Shown: positions 1-8,496 of the stretch, in pieces
How positions within the stretch are numbered: the first letter of the stretch is position 1
Layout of the letters: each line of letters opens with the position of its first letter
Origin: Desulfosudis oleivorans
Lineage (GTDB): Bacteria; Desulfobacterota; Desulfobacteria; Desulfobacterales; SURF-7
Direction: 5' to 3'
DNA length: 64,000 bases
NCBI GenBank assembly: GCA_020723325.1
Contig: DYJD01000007.1
Coordinates: forward strand, 1 to 64,000
Notes under the pieces: generated by a model
Told to the model about the DNA's origin: nothing
The model's database searches: none
What the model saw: the letters and a program-made list of their open reading frames with translations, nothing else
Made by a program: the position numbers and the translations under genes

Positions 1-150
1 CGACCCCGAGAGGTTGGATGGCAGCGACAAAACCCAAACACTCACGAATCGCTTTATCTTGGCGAGCAATAGTATTCGCTGGGTGAAATATTGGCAATTA
101 ATGGTTGCACATTCCGCGCCAAGTTTACATGCGATTCCCCTGCCGGCTCC
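1..150. repeat. Partial copy of TCGGNN-palindrome element with its right flank
   Basis: The first bases read as the closing arm of a hexamer palindrome (CGACCCCGAGAGGTTGGATGG, split here at 20 bases as CGACCCCGAGAGGTTGGATG then G). The following 130 bases match 9731-9880 closely: TTGGATGGCAG, CGAATCGCTTT, GTATTCGCTGG and TTCCGCGCCAAGTTT occur in the same order in both. The left half of the palindrome lies outside the window. I see no gene in 1-283. Confidence 0.7.
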
Positions 151-283
151 CCACTGCGCGCTTTCTATTCTATATCAGATATAGTATAATGCATTCGTAA
201 TGGTGAATTTAACCTTTGCCATTATCGGCCGATCTTAGTTGTTAGAAGCGGCTTTTCAATGACTTCTAAGGACAAGGAGGCAT

Positions 284-835
284 ATGGGCCGGTTGATCGA
301 TTTCTCAAAATATGTGACCGAAAGACGGATTAACCAGAACCCTTCCGATCTTTCCAGCCTGCTCAAACAGGCCGTGCTGCTGCGCAGCCAGCGCGCCGTA
401 AAACGGGAAGGCATCCAAATCACCAACATCGGCAAGCTGAAAACCCTTTTCGAGGCGGGCATTGCCGACATTCTGATCCGCCGTCGCCATGTGGATTCGG
501 ATTTTTTCCTTTGCGGCAATTATATTTCCGCGCTGCTCAGCAGCGTGGTCAATGAGACCCCCAAAAGCTGGTTTGTAATTGATTTCATTACGGAAGGGCT
601 TGAAACCAACAACCCCCGGCGCATTCAGGAAGGCGCCAATGTCTGCTTTCTCATTTGCACGGTCTTCAAGGAGCGCAGCGAACTGCGCGCCATGCGTTAT
701 GAGGATTACGAAAAACTGGGCATGGGTTTGTATTACCAGTATTATGACCAGACCGGCGCTGAAATCGGCTACCATATGAGTCGGCAATACCGCATCATGG
801 TCACGGTGACGGATGAATGCATCCGCACCATTTGA
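284..835 (+). CDS. Hypothetical protein, 183 aa
   Basis: I do not recognise this family. The ATG at 284 follows an AAGGAGG Shine-Dalgarno sequence at 273-279, so the start is well supported. The protein is soluble, with no signal peptide or membrane segment. It has an Arg-rich stretch near residues 65-70 (IRRRH), a mixed central region and a Tyr-rich segment (YYQYYDQ) near residue 147. It stands alone, facing the minus-strand transporter gene that ends 20 bases downstream. Coding is inferred from the ribosome site and from codon use like its neighbours. Confidence 0.75.
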   Translation: MGRLIDFSKYVTERRINQNPSDLSSLLKQAVLLRSQRAVKREGIQITNIGKLKTLFEAGIADILIRRRHVDSDFFLCGNYISALLSSVVNETPKSWFVIDFITEGLETNNPRRIQEGANVCFLICTVFKERSELRAMRYEDYEKLGMGLYYQYYDQTGAEIGYHMSRQYRIMVTVTDECIRTI

Positions 836-855
836 AGCGCGATGCTGTTCTGCTC

Positions 856-1713
856 TTACCGCTCCTTCCGCCGGGCGCTGATCAGGGAAGCAGTTGTTAC
901 CGCCAGTAAAATGATTCCACCGCCGATGAGGGTATGGACCCCCGGGGCTTCCCCAATGGCGAAAAACACCCATACAGGATTAAAGACCGGCTCAATGACG
1001 GCAATGAGGTTGGCGGAAACCGCCGAAACCCGCTTGATGGCAATGGAAAATAAAATCGCCGACAGTCCGATCTGAACAACCCCCAGCACCAAGATGGCGG
1101 CGACGGATTTGAAGGTGACATGGGGCAAGGGAAAAAACAGCGATAAAACAATGCATATCCCGGCCGTGAACCAGTGGGACAGCAAAATGGATTCCAGGGG
1201 CGAGCCGTCTTTCTGCATGCGCATGAATACAAAATAAAAACTGAAAGTGACCGCCGACAGAATGGCCAGCAGGTTGCCGAACAGCCTTCCGCCGCCGAGT
1301 TCGTCGATGAACATGACGATCATGCCGACGACTACCAAAGGAAACGCGGCCATATGCTCCAGACGCGGCCGTTCCTTCAGGATGGCGGCACCAATGAAGA
1401 AAGTTAATACCGGCGCGATATACTGCAACAGGATGGCATTGGCCGCGGTGGTGGTTTTATTGGCGGAAACAAATAAAAGCATGGTCCCGGCATTGGCCAC
1501 GGCCGCGGCGGTCTGGGCAAAAGAAAAATGGATCAGCGGGCGTTTCAAGTAAATCAGGATGACCAAGGAGGCGATGAAACTGCGCAGGCCGGCAATGGCA
1601 ATGGGGTTCCAGTCGATTACCTTGATGAACAACCCGGCAATGCTCCAGAGAAACGCCGTGGCCGCCATTGCCAGAATACCCACGAGGGGACTCGATTTTT
1701 CCTTCACAGCCAT
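856..1713 (-). CDS. EamA/DMT-family transporter
   Basis: A 285-aa integral membrane protein with about ten hydrophobic segments in two similar halves, the layout of the drug/metabolite transporter superfamily (two EamA domains). The N-terminus (LAMAATAFLWSIAGLFIKVI) and the second-repeat end (FNPVWVFFAIGEAP near residue 245) are typical EamA signatures. It probably exports a small metabolite, but the substrate cannot be read from sequence. It overlaps the upstream alkyltransferase-like gene by 10 bases on the same strand, so the two are probably co-transcribed. Confidence 0.9.
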   Translation of the reverse strand: MAVKEKSSPLVGILAMAATAFLWSIAGLFIKVIDWNPIAIAGLRSFIASLVILIYLKRPLIHFSFAQTAAAVANAGTMLLFVSANKTTTAANAILLQYIAPVLTFFIGAAILKERPRLEHMAAFPLVVVGMIVMFIDELGGGRLFGNLLAILSAVTFSFYFVFMRMQKDGSPLESILLSHWFTAGICIVLSLFFPLPHVTFKSVAAILVLGVVQIGLSAILFSIAIKRVSAVSANLIAVIEPVFNPVWVFFAIGEAPGVHTLIGGGIILLAVTTASLISARRKER

Positions 1714-2096
1714 TCAGCCCCGCCTGAAATCCCAGCCACTGATACCATCTCCGATCTTTCCCAGTTATAGCGGGTCATATCCACCCTGCCTTCCTCATCA
1801 AAGCACACCCCTTCCGCCTCCAGCATGGCCCGCTGAATCAGGTCCCCGTCCCCGCCGCCGGCCCTGGGGCTGATCCGGCCCTGGCTGTTGATCACCCGAT
1901 GCCAGGGGACATCCGTGTCATAGGGCAAGGCCGCCATGGCATATCCCACCATCCGGGCCGTTGCCACACCTGAGATCTGCGCCACCCGGCCATAGGAAGC
2001 CACCCGTCCCGCCGGAATCCGGCGAACGATGGCATAAATCCTCTGGTAACGTGACTCCCCAGGATCATTCCTGATTTGACTAGGTATTCTCTTCAT
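1704..2096 (-). CDS. Alkyltransferase-like (ATL) MGMT-family protein
   Basis: A 130-aa protein of the DNA-binding domain of O6-alkylguanine-DNA alkyltransferases. The family signature is present near residues 83-90, but the acceptor cysteine of PCHR is tryptophan (PWHRVINSQG). This is the hallmark of ATL proteins, which bind O6-alkylguanine and flag it for nucleotide excision repair instead of removing the alkyl group. RIPAGRVASYGRVA is the usual DNA-recognition region. The transporter downstream overlaps its 3' end. The family call is firm; the repair role is by homology. Confidence 0.92.
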   Translation of the reverse strand: MKRIPSQIRNDPGESRYQRIYAIVRRIPAGRVASYGRVAQISGVATARMVGYAMAALPYDTDVPWHRVINSQGRISPRAGGGDGDLIQRAMLEAEGVCFDEEGRVDMTRYNWERSEMVSVAGISGGAEWL

Positions 2097-2213
2097 TTTG
2101 CAGCCATGCCGGTCATCTCAATATTCCTGTTGACATATGCAATGAAATACGATTTTTACAAATCATGTGGCGCCGAACCATAGCACAATTATTTTCTTCA
2201 ACCAATCATCATA

Positions 2214-3251
2214 ATGGAAATGAAAACAAATTTGTTGGTCGGTATTTTAATTTGTCTGAGCCTGATTGGTATGGCAATGGATTCATTCTCAATGGAAATG
2301 GACACCAGGAAACTGCCGATTATTTATTCCGAGGATTATAATATATCCTTTTTGGGTTTGGAAAAGCTGCATCCCTTTGATTCCAAGAAATACGGCCGCG
2401 TCTTTAAACTCCTGAACGAAAAGCGGGGCCTGACCTTGTTTCAATTCCATCAGCCTGCACCGGTATCCGATGCCGACCTCCTGCAGATCCATACCCATGC
2501 TTATTTGCACTCGCTTTCGGATTCAGCCACGGCGGCCCGCATAGCGGAGATGCCCCTGCTGGGATACGCCCCCAATTTCATCATCCAAAAATGCCTGCTG
2601 AAACCCATGCGCTACGCCACGGGCGGCAGCATTCGGGGGATTGATCTGGCCTTGAGCCATGGCTGGGCCATCAATCTTTCGGGCGGTTACCACCATGCCA
2701 AAGCCGATTCCGGCGAAGGCTTCTGCTTTTTTGCGGATATCCCGCTGGCTGTAAAAAACCTGCATGAAACCCACCCGGACTTTCAAGTTTTAATCGTGGA
2801 CCTGGACGCCCATCAAGGCAACGGCGTGGCTGCCATCCTGCATGCCGACCAGCGCGTGCATATTTTCGACGTCTACAACTCCCAAATCTACCCCAATGAC
2901 AAGACGGCAGAAAGTTATGTGCAATACAAATACCCGGTGCCGGCGTACATCCGGGATGACGACTATCTATCGATCATCGAGCAGGAACTGCCCAAGGCCA
3001 TCGAATCGTCCAAGGCCGATTTCATCATATACAATGCCGGTACGGATATCTTTGAGGAGGACCCACTAGGCGCCATGGGGGTCAGCCAGGCAGGCATCAT
3101 CCGCAGGGACCAAATCGTTTTTCAAGAAGCCCTTAAAAGAAAGATTCCGATCTTGATGTTGCTGTCCGGCGGCTATACCCAGAAGAGCGCCATTATCATC
3201 GCGGACTCCATCAACAATCTCCTTGAAAAAACGCTGCCATTCTCCAATTAG
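2214..3251 (+). CDS. Class IV histone-deacetylase-like protein with signal peptide
   Basis: A 345-aa protein beginning with a hydrophobic segment (residues 3-24) that looks like a Sec signal peptide, then a zinc-dependent deacetylase domain of the HDAC11 type. Visible active-site motifs are GGYHHA (about residue 159), DLDAHQGNG with the Asp/His zinc ligands (about 194), TD in NAGTDIF (third zinc ligand) and LSGGY with the catalytic Tyr near the C-terminus. Such enzymes hydrolyse acetyl-amide bonds of proteins or polyamines; the substrate here is unknown. ATG 2220 is an equally good start. No strong ribosome site is visible. Confidence 0.88.
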   Translation: MEMKTNLLVGILICLSLIGMAMDSFSMEMDTRKLPIIYSEDYNISFLGLEKLHPFDSKKYGRVFKLLNEKRGLTLFQFHQPAPVSDADLLQIHTHAYLHSLSDSATAARIAEMPLLGYAPNFIIQKCLLKPMRYATGGSIRGIDLALSHGWAINLSGGYHHAKADSGEGFCFFADIPLAVKNLHETHPDFQVLIVDLDAHQGNGVAAILHADQRVHIFDVYNSQIYPNDKTAESYVQYKYPVPAYIRDDDYLSIIEQELPKAIESSKADFIIYNAGTDIFEEDPLGAMGVSQAGIIRRDQIVFQEALKRKIPILMLLSGGYTQKSAIIIADSINNLLEKTLPFSN

Positions 3252-3254
3252 GCG

Positions 3255-3298
3255 TTGTCGCAAGTTTCACTTTTCGGTTTTCATGAAACTTGTGACAA
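3255..3298. terminator. Likely bidirectional terminator between convergent genes
   Basis: TTGTCGCAAGTTTCA and TGAAACTTGTGACAA form a 15-bp stem with one mismatch around a T-rich loop. It lies between the stop of the deacetylase gene and the 3' end of the convergent solute-binding gene, and includes the latter's last codons. Confidence 0.6.
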
Positions 3299-4022
3299 TC
3301 CGCTCATAAGATCCGTCGCGTTTCATTTCCGCCAAGGCTGTGTTGAACCGGACCAGCAGATCGGTTTTTTGAGATATTTTAGCAAAGACCAGATAGGTTT
3401 CATTGACGGCCACAGGCCGGCTCAATGCTTCGATTTTGGTCTGATAGTTGTTCTGTTGAATCAATCGGGCCGCGGCAAGATCAATGGCGATTACGCCAGC
3501 GACTCTGTCCAACAGCAGCTTCTTGAAATTGGCATCATCATTGCCGACTTCTTCCACTGTAAACAAACCTGCCCGCCGGGCTTGATCGAATTCATTGCCA
3601 TAACTCCAGCCGCGGATGATCCCGATATTTTTACCCTTTAGATCAGTGAGTGCTTGGAACTCGATGTTTTTACCTTTTCGGATATACAGCAGCAACTTTT
3701 CAACGTATATCGGATCCGAATAATCAAATATTTTCAAGCGCTCCGAATTTTTATAAATGCCGCCGATACCGGCTTTTGCGGTTTCGCCCATGGCCAAGGC
3801 CCTTTTCCAGGGGTAGGCATTGATAGCTGCCTGTGAGCCTAAACGCTGGAACACCGCTTGAATTAAGCTGGGATACAGCCCTTGGGCCTCACCTTTTTCC
3901 TGAAACATAAAAGGCGGGTTGGCGTTGTCCACGGTAATGAGAACTGCTTCGTCAACACATAGGCCCGTACTTGCAAAAGCCAGACAAAGCAGCACATAAG
4001 CGATGGTCTGAATGAATTTCAT
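3267..4022 (-). CDS. Extracellular solute-binding protein (SBP_bac_3 type)
   Basis: A 251-aa periplasmic binding protein of the amino-acid ABC transporter type. The start chosen is ATG 4022, preceded by AAAGGGGAT, and gives a good signal peptide (KFIQTIAYVLLCLAFASTG). A start 11 codons upstream is possible but has no ribosome site. Family features include DNANPPFMFQEKGEAQGLYPSL after the signal peptide, the LKGKNIGIIRGWSYG segment and a C-terminal MKRDGSYERI helix. No permease or ATPase lies beside it, so it may work with a distant transporter or act as a sensor. Confidence 0.85.
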   Translation of the reverse strand: MKFIQTIAYVLLCLAFASTGLCVDEAVLITVDNANPPFMFQEKGEAQGLYPSLIQAVFQRLGSQAAINAYPWKRALAMGETAKAGIGGIYKNSERLKIFDYSDPIYVEKLLLYIRKGKNIEFQALTDLKGKNIGIIRGWSYGNEFDQARRAGLFTVEEVGNDDANFKKLLLDRVAGVIAIDLAAARLIQQNNYQTKIEALSRPVAVNETYLVFAKISQKTDLLVRFNTALAEMKRDGSYERIVTSFMKTEK

Positions 4023-4185
4023 ATCCCCTTTGTTTGTCGGTGCCTTCAACCCCAATAATTTTAATCAGGCAATTTTACCTTGATCTTCAAACAAGTCGGC
4101 TTTATGAATATCGAAACGGCTTTTTTTAGATGGTTTCTTCATTTTCTATACCAAAAAGCGATTAACATCAACAGGAATAGACAAC

Positions 4186-4563
4186 GTGTGGCAAAAATTG
4201 GCATGGCTGGCCCTGGCAGGGGCGCTGGGAACTTTATCCCGCTTTGGGTTGAGCGGATTGGTGCAGCGAGTTTGCGGTGAATGCTTTCCCTGGGGCACCC
4301 TCAGCGTCAACTGCATCGGTTGTTTTTGTTTCGGCCTGGTCTGGTCCTTGGCAGAAGAACGCCTTTTCATATCCGGTGAGACCCGGTTCATCATACTTAC
4401 CGGCTTCATGGGCGCCTTCACCACCTTTTCCACTTTTGCCTTTGAAACCGGTCAGCAGTTGCGGGATTCCCAGGTGCTGACCGCCCTGGCCAATATCGCC
4501 GCCCATAACTTCATCGGCCTGGGTCTGCTGTTTGCAGGGCTCATGCTCGGTCGTTCCTTATAA
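4186..4563 (+). CDS. crcB: Fluoride channel FluC/CrcB
   Basis: A 125-aa membrane protein with four hydrophobic helices and the Fluc signatures: GALGTLSRFGLSG near the start, WGTLSVNCIGCFCFG in helix 2 and TGFMGAFTTFSTFAFE (about residues 72-87), which holds the channel-lining Phe and Thr residues. Fluc channels expel fluoride as dual-topology dimers. The start is GTG 4186 behind a weak AGGAA. The DUF190 gene follows 11 bases after the stop, a common pairing. I see no fluoride riboswitch upstream. Confidence 0.94.
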   Translation: MWQKLAWLALAGALGTLSRFGLSGLVQRVCGECFPWGTLSVNCIGCFCFGLVWSLAEERLFISGETRFIILTGFMGAFTTFSTFAFETGQQLRDSQVLTALANIAAHNFIGLGLLFAGLMLGRSL

Positions 4564-4574
4564 AGGAAGGTGTC

Positions 4575-4916
4575 ATGAAACTACCATCCGAAGCGGAATT
4601 GCTGCGTATTTTTATCGGTGAAAGCGACAAACATCACGGCCGGCCGCTGTATGAAGCCATTGTGGAAGAGGCGCGGCGCCGGGGGCTTGCCGGCGCCACC
4701 GTGCTCCGCGGCACCCTCGGGTTCGGCGCCAACAGCCGCATCCATACTGCCAAGATATTGCGTTTATCCGAGGACCTGCCCCTGGTCATCGAAATCGTGG
4801 ATACTCCGCAAAAAATAAAGGACTTCCTCCCGGATCTGGACAACATGATTACAGAGGGCCTCGTGACCCTTGAAAAAGTGCGGATCTTCTGTTACCGTCA
4901 CAGCAATCTGGAATGA
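4575..4916 (+). CDS. DUF190 domain-containing protein
   Basis: A 113-aa soluble protein spanning one whole DUF190 domain, a PII-like ferredoxin fold often encoded beside crcB. Typical segments are LRIFIGESDKHHGRPLYEAIV, GLAGATVLRGTLGFG and LPLVIEIVDTPQKI. AAAGGAAGG lies just upstream of the ATG. Operon context suggests a link to fluoride handling, but the molecular role of DUF190 proteins is unknown. Confidence 0.92.
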   Translation: MKLPSEAELLRIFIGESDKHHGRPLYEAIVEEARRRGLAGATVLRGTLGFGANSRIHTAKILRLSEDLPLVIEIVDTPQKIKDFLPDLDNMITEGLVTLEKVRIFCYRHSNLE

Positions 4917-5955
4917 TAATGCCATAGGTCTTGATCATTTGTTTGCCCATCGTCCGCCCCATTTGTTCTATTTGCTCCTGTTCCTGAGCGCTCCGGTATT
5001 CTTGCCCATATCCGAGTGCCGCGCCTTGGATGCGAATAAAATCGTCGTCGTGGCCAACCGTTCCGCCGCCGACAGTCTTGCGCTTGCAAACTACTACATG
5101 CAGAAACGGGGGATTCCGGCTCAAAACCTCTTTGTCATTGAGGCCGCTGATAAAGAACATTGCAGCCGGGAGGAGTATGTCCAATCAATCGCTCTGCCCA
5201 TCCGCAAATTCCTTGCGGACCAAGACCCCATGAAAATCCACTTCCAAGGCATCCTCAGCATGTACGGCGTCCCCCTGACCATCTCCGATTCGGGATTGGG
5301 TTTGAAGGAACAGGCCAAATTGGTGGAACTGCGTGGGAAAGCGCGGCTCCTGCGGTTGCGAGTAGAAAAAAGCAAACCCGCGGACATGGGCGAAAATCAA
5401 GCCCTAAAAAAGGAACTGGATCAAATTGAAACCCGGATTGCCGATATTTCAAGCCAGGAGAACAGCGCTGCCGTGGACTCCGAAATCGCCCTGGTCCGTG
5501 AAAAGGACTATCCTTTGGCCAGTTGGGTACCCAATCCCTTGTGTCTGGCCTATATCGGCAAGAAACCGGCGGGCATGCCCGCCGGCGCCCTCATGGTTTC
5601 CCGTTTGGACGGTCCCACCCCTGGAATTGTGCGGCGCATGATCGACGACAGTTTGGCGGCCGAAAAGAAAGGCCTCCAGGGCAAGAAAGCCTATTTCGAT
5701 GCCAGATGGCCGGACCCCGGCAACAAAGAGCTTTCCGGCTATGCTTTTTATGACCGTTCCATTCACCGGGCCATCGGACCGGTTGGGGAACCCTATGTCT
5801 AGGCTTTTCCCCCGCCGGATGTCTTTTTCAAGCTCCTCCTGGACGGCCGCCTGACCCTGGCGGAAGCCTTTGCCTTGAGCAGTCCTTTCTTGTCCTGGAA
5901 GATTATTCTTATCGGTGATCCCCTTTATCGGCCCTTTAAATCAGATTCCCCTTGA
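4870..5955 (+). pseudogene. TIGR03790-family gene with internal deletion and in-frame amber codon
   Basis: The frame encodes a signal-peptide-like segment (LFYLLLFLSAPVFLPISE), then the TIGR03790 N-terminal region (VVVANRSAADSLALANYYMQ, GILSMYGVPLTI). A TAG at 5800-5802 interrupts it after IGPVGEPYV. Translation continues without a break in the same frame as AFPPPDVFFKLLLDGRLTLAEAF and ends ILIGDPLYRPF before TGA at 5953, the usual family C-terminus. CAG (Gln) is expected where TAG stands. YDRSIHRA also joins IGPVGEPYV directly, whereas family members as I recall them have roughly 80-100 residues between these motifs. The 5' end overlaps the DUF190 gene by 47 bases; a later non-ATG start is possible. 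Confidence 0.75.
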
Positions 5956-5980
5956 CAGAAAAACCCTGCTTTAATATGAA
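5952..5980 (+). promoter_or_regulatory. Sigma-70-like promoter upstream of the cobalamin riboswitch
   Basis: TTGACA at 5952-5957 and TATGAA at 5975-5980 are separated by 17 bases. The -35 box overlaps the stop codon of the decayed TIGR03790 gene. The predicted transcript would begin just before the riboswitch. Confidence 0.5.
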
Positions 5981-5997
5981 AGCCTGAAAAAGTGGTG

Positions 5998-6165
5998 AAG
6001 GGCTTCAGGTGCTCCATTTGGGAGTGAAAAGGGAAACCGGCGCCAATCCGGTACGGTCCCGCCGCTGTGATCGGGGACGAACCTCGCAAGATGTCACTGC
6101 TGTGTTGAAGCGCAGCGGGAAGACGCGAGCTGTAGAATAATCCGAAAGTCAGAAGACCTGCCTGG
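5998..6165 (+). promoter_or_regulatory. Cobalamin (B12) riboswitch
   Basis: The conserved series of the adenosylcobalamin aptamer is present in order: AGGTGCTCC, GGGAGTGAAAAGGGAA, CCGGTACGGTCCCGCC, GCTGTGATCGGGGACGAA, and GTCAGAAGACCTGCC as the distal B12-box segment. A strong intrinsic terminator follows 27 bases later, so the switch probably works by transcription termination when cobalamin is bound. The regulated genes are those from 6245 to 9582. Confidence 0.93.
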
Positions 6166-6192
6166 GGCTGTGGAAAGATAAAGGGAAATGGT

Positions 6193-6229
6193 AAATCCCC
6201 AAGCGTATATGCGCTTGGGGATTTTTTTA
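6193..6229 (+). terminator. Riboswitch expression-platform terminator
   Basis: AAATCCCCAAGCG and CGCTTGGGGATTT form a perfect 13-bp stem around a six-base loop, followed by a T tract. It ends 16 bases before the ATG of the dehydrogenase gene, where a riboswitch-controlled terminator belongs. Confidence 0.92.
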
Positions 6230-6244
6230 TTTTAAGGTGCAAAA

Positions 6245-7285
6245 ATGCAAGCCGCCGTATTGACTAAGCCGGGACAAATGCTGATGCAAGATCTGCCCCA
6301 GCCGGAATGCCCGGAAGGCGGCGTATTGGTGGCGGTCAGGGCTTGCGGCATCTGCTCGGCCGACGCCGGCATGGTGCGACACGGGCATCGCAGCCTCACA
6401 TACCCGCGCATTTTGGGGCATGAAATCGTGGGCGTCATCCAGGAATCCCGGCACAAAAATTTTCCACCCGGCACGGCTGTGCAGATCGCCCCCGGCCTAT
6501 TCTGCGGCTGCTGCCGCGCCTGCCTGGCCGGCGCCGACCATCGCTGCGGGCATATCGAAATCTTCGGCTTCACCCGCAACGGGGGATTCGCGGAATTTGT
6601 AGCCGTGCCCCTGGAAGGCGCCTTGCGCGGAAGCGTCCAGCCTATTCCGGACGGCTTGGATTTCGCCGTGGCCTGCCTGGCCGAGCCCTTGGCCTGCTGT
6701 ATCAACGCCCAGGACAAACTTGGCATCACCCCCCAGGATACGGTTTGCATCCTGGGGGCCGGCCCCTTGGGCCTGCTGCACGCTTTGCTGGCCCGCGGCC
6801 GCAATGCCGAAAACATCATTATCTGCGACCCCAGGGCTGAAAGACGGAGGCGCGCCCGGGCCTTTGGCCTGGAAATCGTGCTGGATACCACGGAAGATTC
6901 CTTTCCGGCCACTATTTTTGAAAGCACCCAAGGCCGGGGGGTGGATGTCCTGATTTTGGCCAGCCGGGATGCGGCCCTGGACGATCATCTGCTGCGGCTG
7001 GCAGCCGGCGGCGGACGTGTGTCTGTTTTCAGCGGCCTGGCGCCGGCCCTAAACACCCGGCCCCTGAATCTGAATGAGCTCCATTACCGCGAGCTGAGCC
7101 TTTGCGGCGCTTACGGCTGTTCCAAGGGCCACAACCAAAAGGCCCTGGAATTCATCTCGCAAAACCATCATGTGGACTGGGCCGCCTTGATCACCCGGCG
7201 CGGTCCCCTATCCCAAATTCAAGATTGCTTCCATCTTCTGAAGCAGGAAAACGCTTTTAAAACCATTGTGGAGGTTACCCCATGA
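6245..7285 (+). CDS. Zinc-dependent medium-chain dehydrogenase under B12 riboswitch
   Basis: A 346-aa MDR-family alcohol/polyol dehydrogenase. The catalytic zinc site is visible as CGICSAD (about residue 36) and GHE (about 59), the structural zinc site as CGCCRACLAGADHRC (about 83-97), and the nucleotide-binding motif as GAGPLG (about 169). AAGGTG precedes the ATG. It is first in a three-gene operon with a TrpD-like gene (ATGA overlap) and cobT, downstream of the riboswitch. The substrate is unknown. Co-regulation suggests, but does not show, a part in making or handling the cobamide lower ligand. Confidence 0.88.
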   Translation: MQAAVLTKPGQMLMQDLPQPECPEGGVLVAVRACGICSADAGMVRHGHRSLTYPRILGHEIVGVIQESRHKNFPPGTAVQIAPGLFCGCCRACLAGADHRCGHIEIFGFTRNGGFAEFVAVPLEGALRGSVQPIPDGLDFAVACLAEPLACCINAQDKLGITPQDTVCILGAGPLGLLHALLARGRNAENIIICDPRAERRRRARAFGLEIVLDTTEDSFPATIFESTQGRGVDVLILASRDAALDDHLLRLAAGGGRVSVFSGLAPALNTRPLNLNELHYRELSLCGAYGCSKGHNQKALEFISQNHHVDWAALITRRGPLSQIQDCFHLLKQENAFKTIVEVTP

Positions 7286-8403
7286 ACACAGCCATGAAAG
7301 CCTTCGGCCATCTCATCAACCGCCTGATGGCCGGAGAATCCTTGTCCAAGGAGGAATCCCGTCTGGCCCTGCTGCAGATCCTGAACAACGAGGTCACTGA
7401 AATCCAGCAGGGTGCTTTTCTTGCGGCCATAACGGCCAAAGGTCCGGTTCCGGAGGAAATCGCCGGCGTCTGGCAAGCCATTTATGAAGTGGACACGGCC
7501 GCGGCCGCGCCCCAAACCCCAACTCCCCTGGTGGACAATTGCGGCACGGGCATGGATGCCTTCAAGTCCTTTAACATCAGCACCGCCGCCGCTGTGGTTG
7601 CCGCCGCCGGCGGTGTACCCATGGCCCGCCATGGGGCCAGGGCCATTACTTCCCGTTGCGGCACTGTGGATCTGTGTGAAGCCTTGGGCGTGGATGTGGA
7701 ATGCCCGGTGGGAACAGTGACCGCCAGCATTGAAAAAGCCAATATCGGCCTTTTCAACGGCATGAGCCCGACCATTCACCCCCAGGCACTTTTTCGCATC
7801 CTATCCCAGATGGGCTTTGGCAGCATCCTGAACATTGCCGCTTCCCTGGCCAATCCCGCCCGGCCATTGCTGGGTGTTAGGGGTGTTTATGCCGCCGATA
7901 TGGTTGTTCCCGTTGCCCGGACCATGCAGGCCATTGGTTTTGCAAAAGCCATGGTCTTTCATGGTTCCGGGATAAACGGCAGCGGCGGAATGGATGAACT
8001 GTCGCCCCTGGGTAATAGCCTGGTAGCTGAACTGACTGCCGACGGCCATATCCGCACTGATACCATCCACCCTTCTGATCTCGGCCTGAATCTCAACGCC
8101 TCCATGGACGCCATCGCCGCCGGGACCGACGCCCAAAGCGAAGCCCTGCGCTTGTTGCGGATTTTCAGCGGGCAAGATCGCGGCCCGCTGTTTGAAACCA
8201 TCTGCCTCAACGCCGCCCCGATTTTTTACATTGCCGGTGGGGCCCCGGATCTGAAATCCGGCCTGGAAAAAGCCCGCGACCTCATTGACAGGGGCCGGGC
8301 CCTTGACTGCCTGCAGCAATGGGTGGCAACCCAAAACATTGACCCTGCCGCCGGCCAGGCCCGTTTAACCCAACTTCTGACCCAGATCGACCACCATGGA
8401 TAA
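7282..8403 (+). CDS. Anthranilate-phosphoribosyltransferase-like protein (TrpD paralogue)
   Basis: A 373-aa member of the TrpD/nucleoside phosphorylase family: an N-terminal helical domain (about 1-75) and a glycosyl-transfer domain starting DNCGTGMDAFKSFNIST. Motifs differ from classical TrpD: GTGGD is GTGMD, and the usual KHGNR is RHGAR (about residue 117). No other trp gene is near. It overlaps the dehydrogenase by ATGA and precedes cobT, which also moves a phosphoribosyl group to an aromatic base. A role in cobamide lower-ligand metabolism is therefore an attractive inference; ordinary tryptophan synthesis is the alternative. Confidence 0.85.
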   Translation: MNTAMKAFGHLINRLMAGESLSKEESRLALLQILNNEVTEIQQGAFLAAITAKGPVPEEIAGVWQAIYEVDTAAAAPQTPTPLVDNCGTGMDAFKSFNISTAAAVVAAAGGVPMARHGARAITSRCGTVDLCEALGVDVECPVGTVTASIEKANIGLFNGMSPTIHPQALFRILSQMGFGSILNIAASLANPARPLLGVRGVYAADMVVPVARTMQAIGFAKAMVFHGSGINGSGGMDELSPLGNSLVAELTADGHIRTDTIHPSDLGLNLNASMDAIAAGTDAQSEALRLLRIFSGQDRGPLFETICLNAAPIFYIAGGAPDLKSGLEKARDLIDRGRALDCLQQWVATQNIDPAAGQARLTQLLTQIDHHG

Positions 8404-8442
8404 ACCCGCATGTCGTCTATATTTAATAAAAATTGAAAGAAT

Positions 8443-8481
8443 TCCACAATTCATAATTCGTAATTCATAATTCATAATTGT
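8443..8481. repeat. Period-7 satellite (AATTCNT units)
   Basis: Imperfect tandem heptamers of the form AATTCAT/AATTCGT lie between the TrpD-like gene and cobT, just upstream of the cobT ribosome site CCGGAGG. Confidence 0.75.
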
Positions 8482-8496
8482 TTTTCCGGAGGTTTT

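Noticed and set aside
4060-4185. Fluoride riboswitch ahead of the FluC gene
   Set aside because: The conserved short pseudoknot segments of the crcB motif are not recognisable in the AT-rich leader.
7018-8334. Long minus-strand frames opposite the TrpD-like and cobT genes
   Set aside because: They are antisense shadows of GC-rich coding DNA, with biased composition and no ribosome sites.
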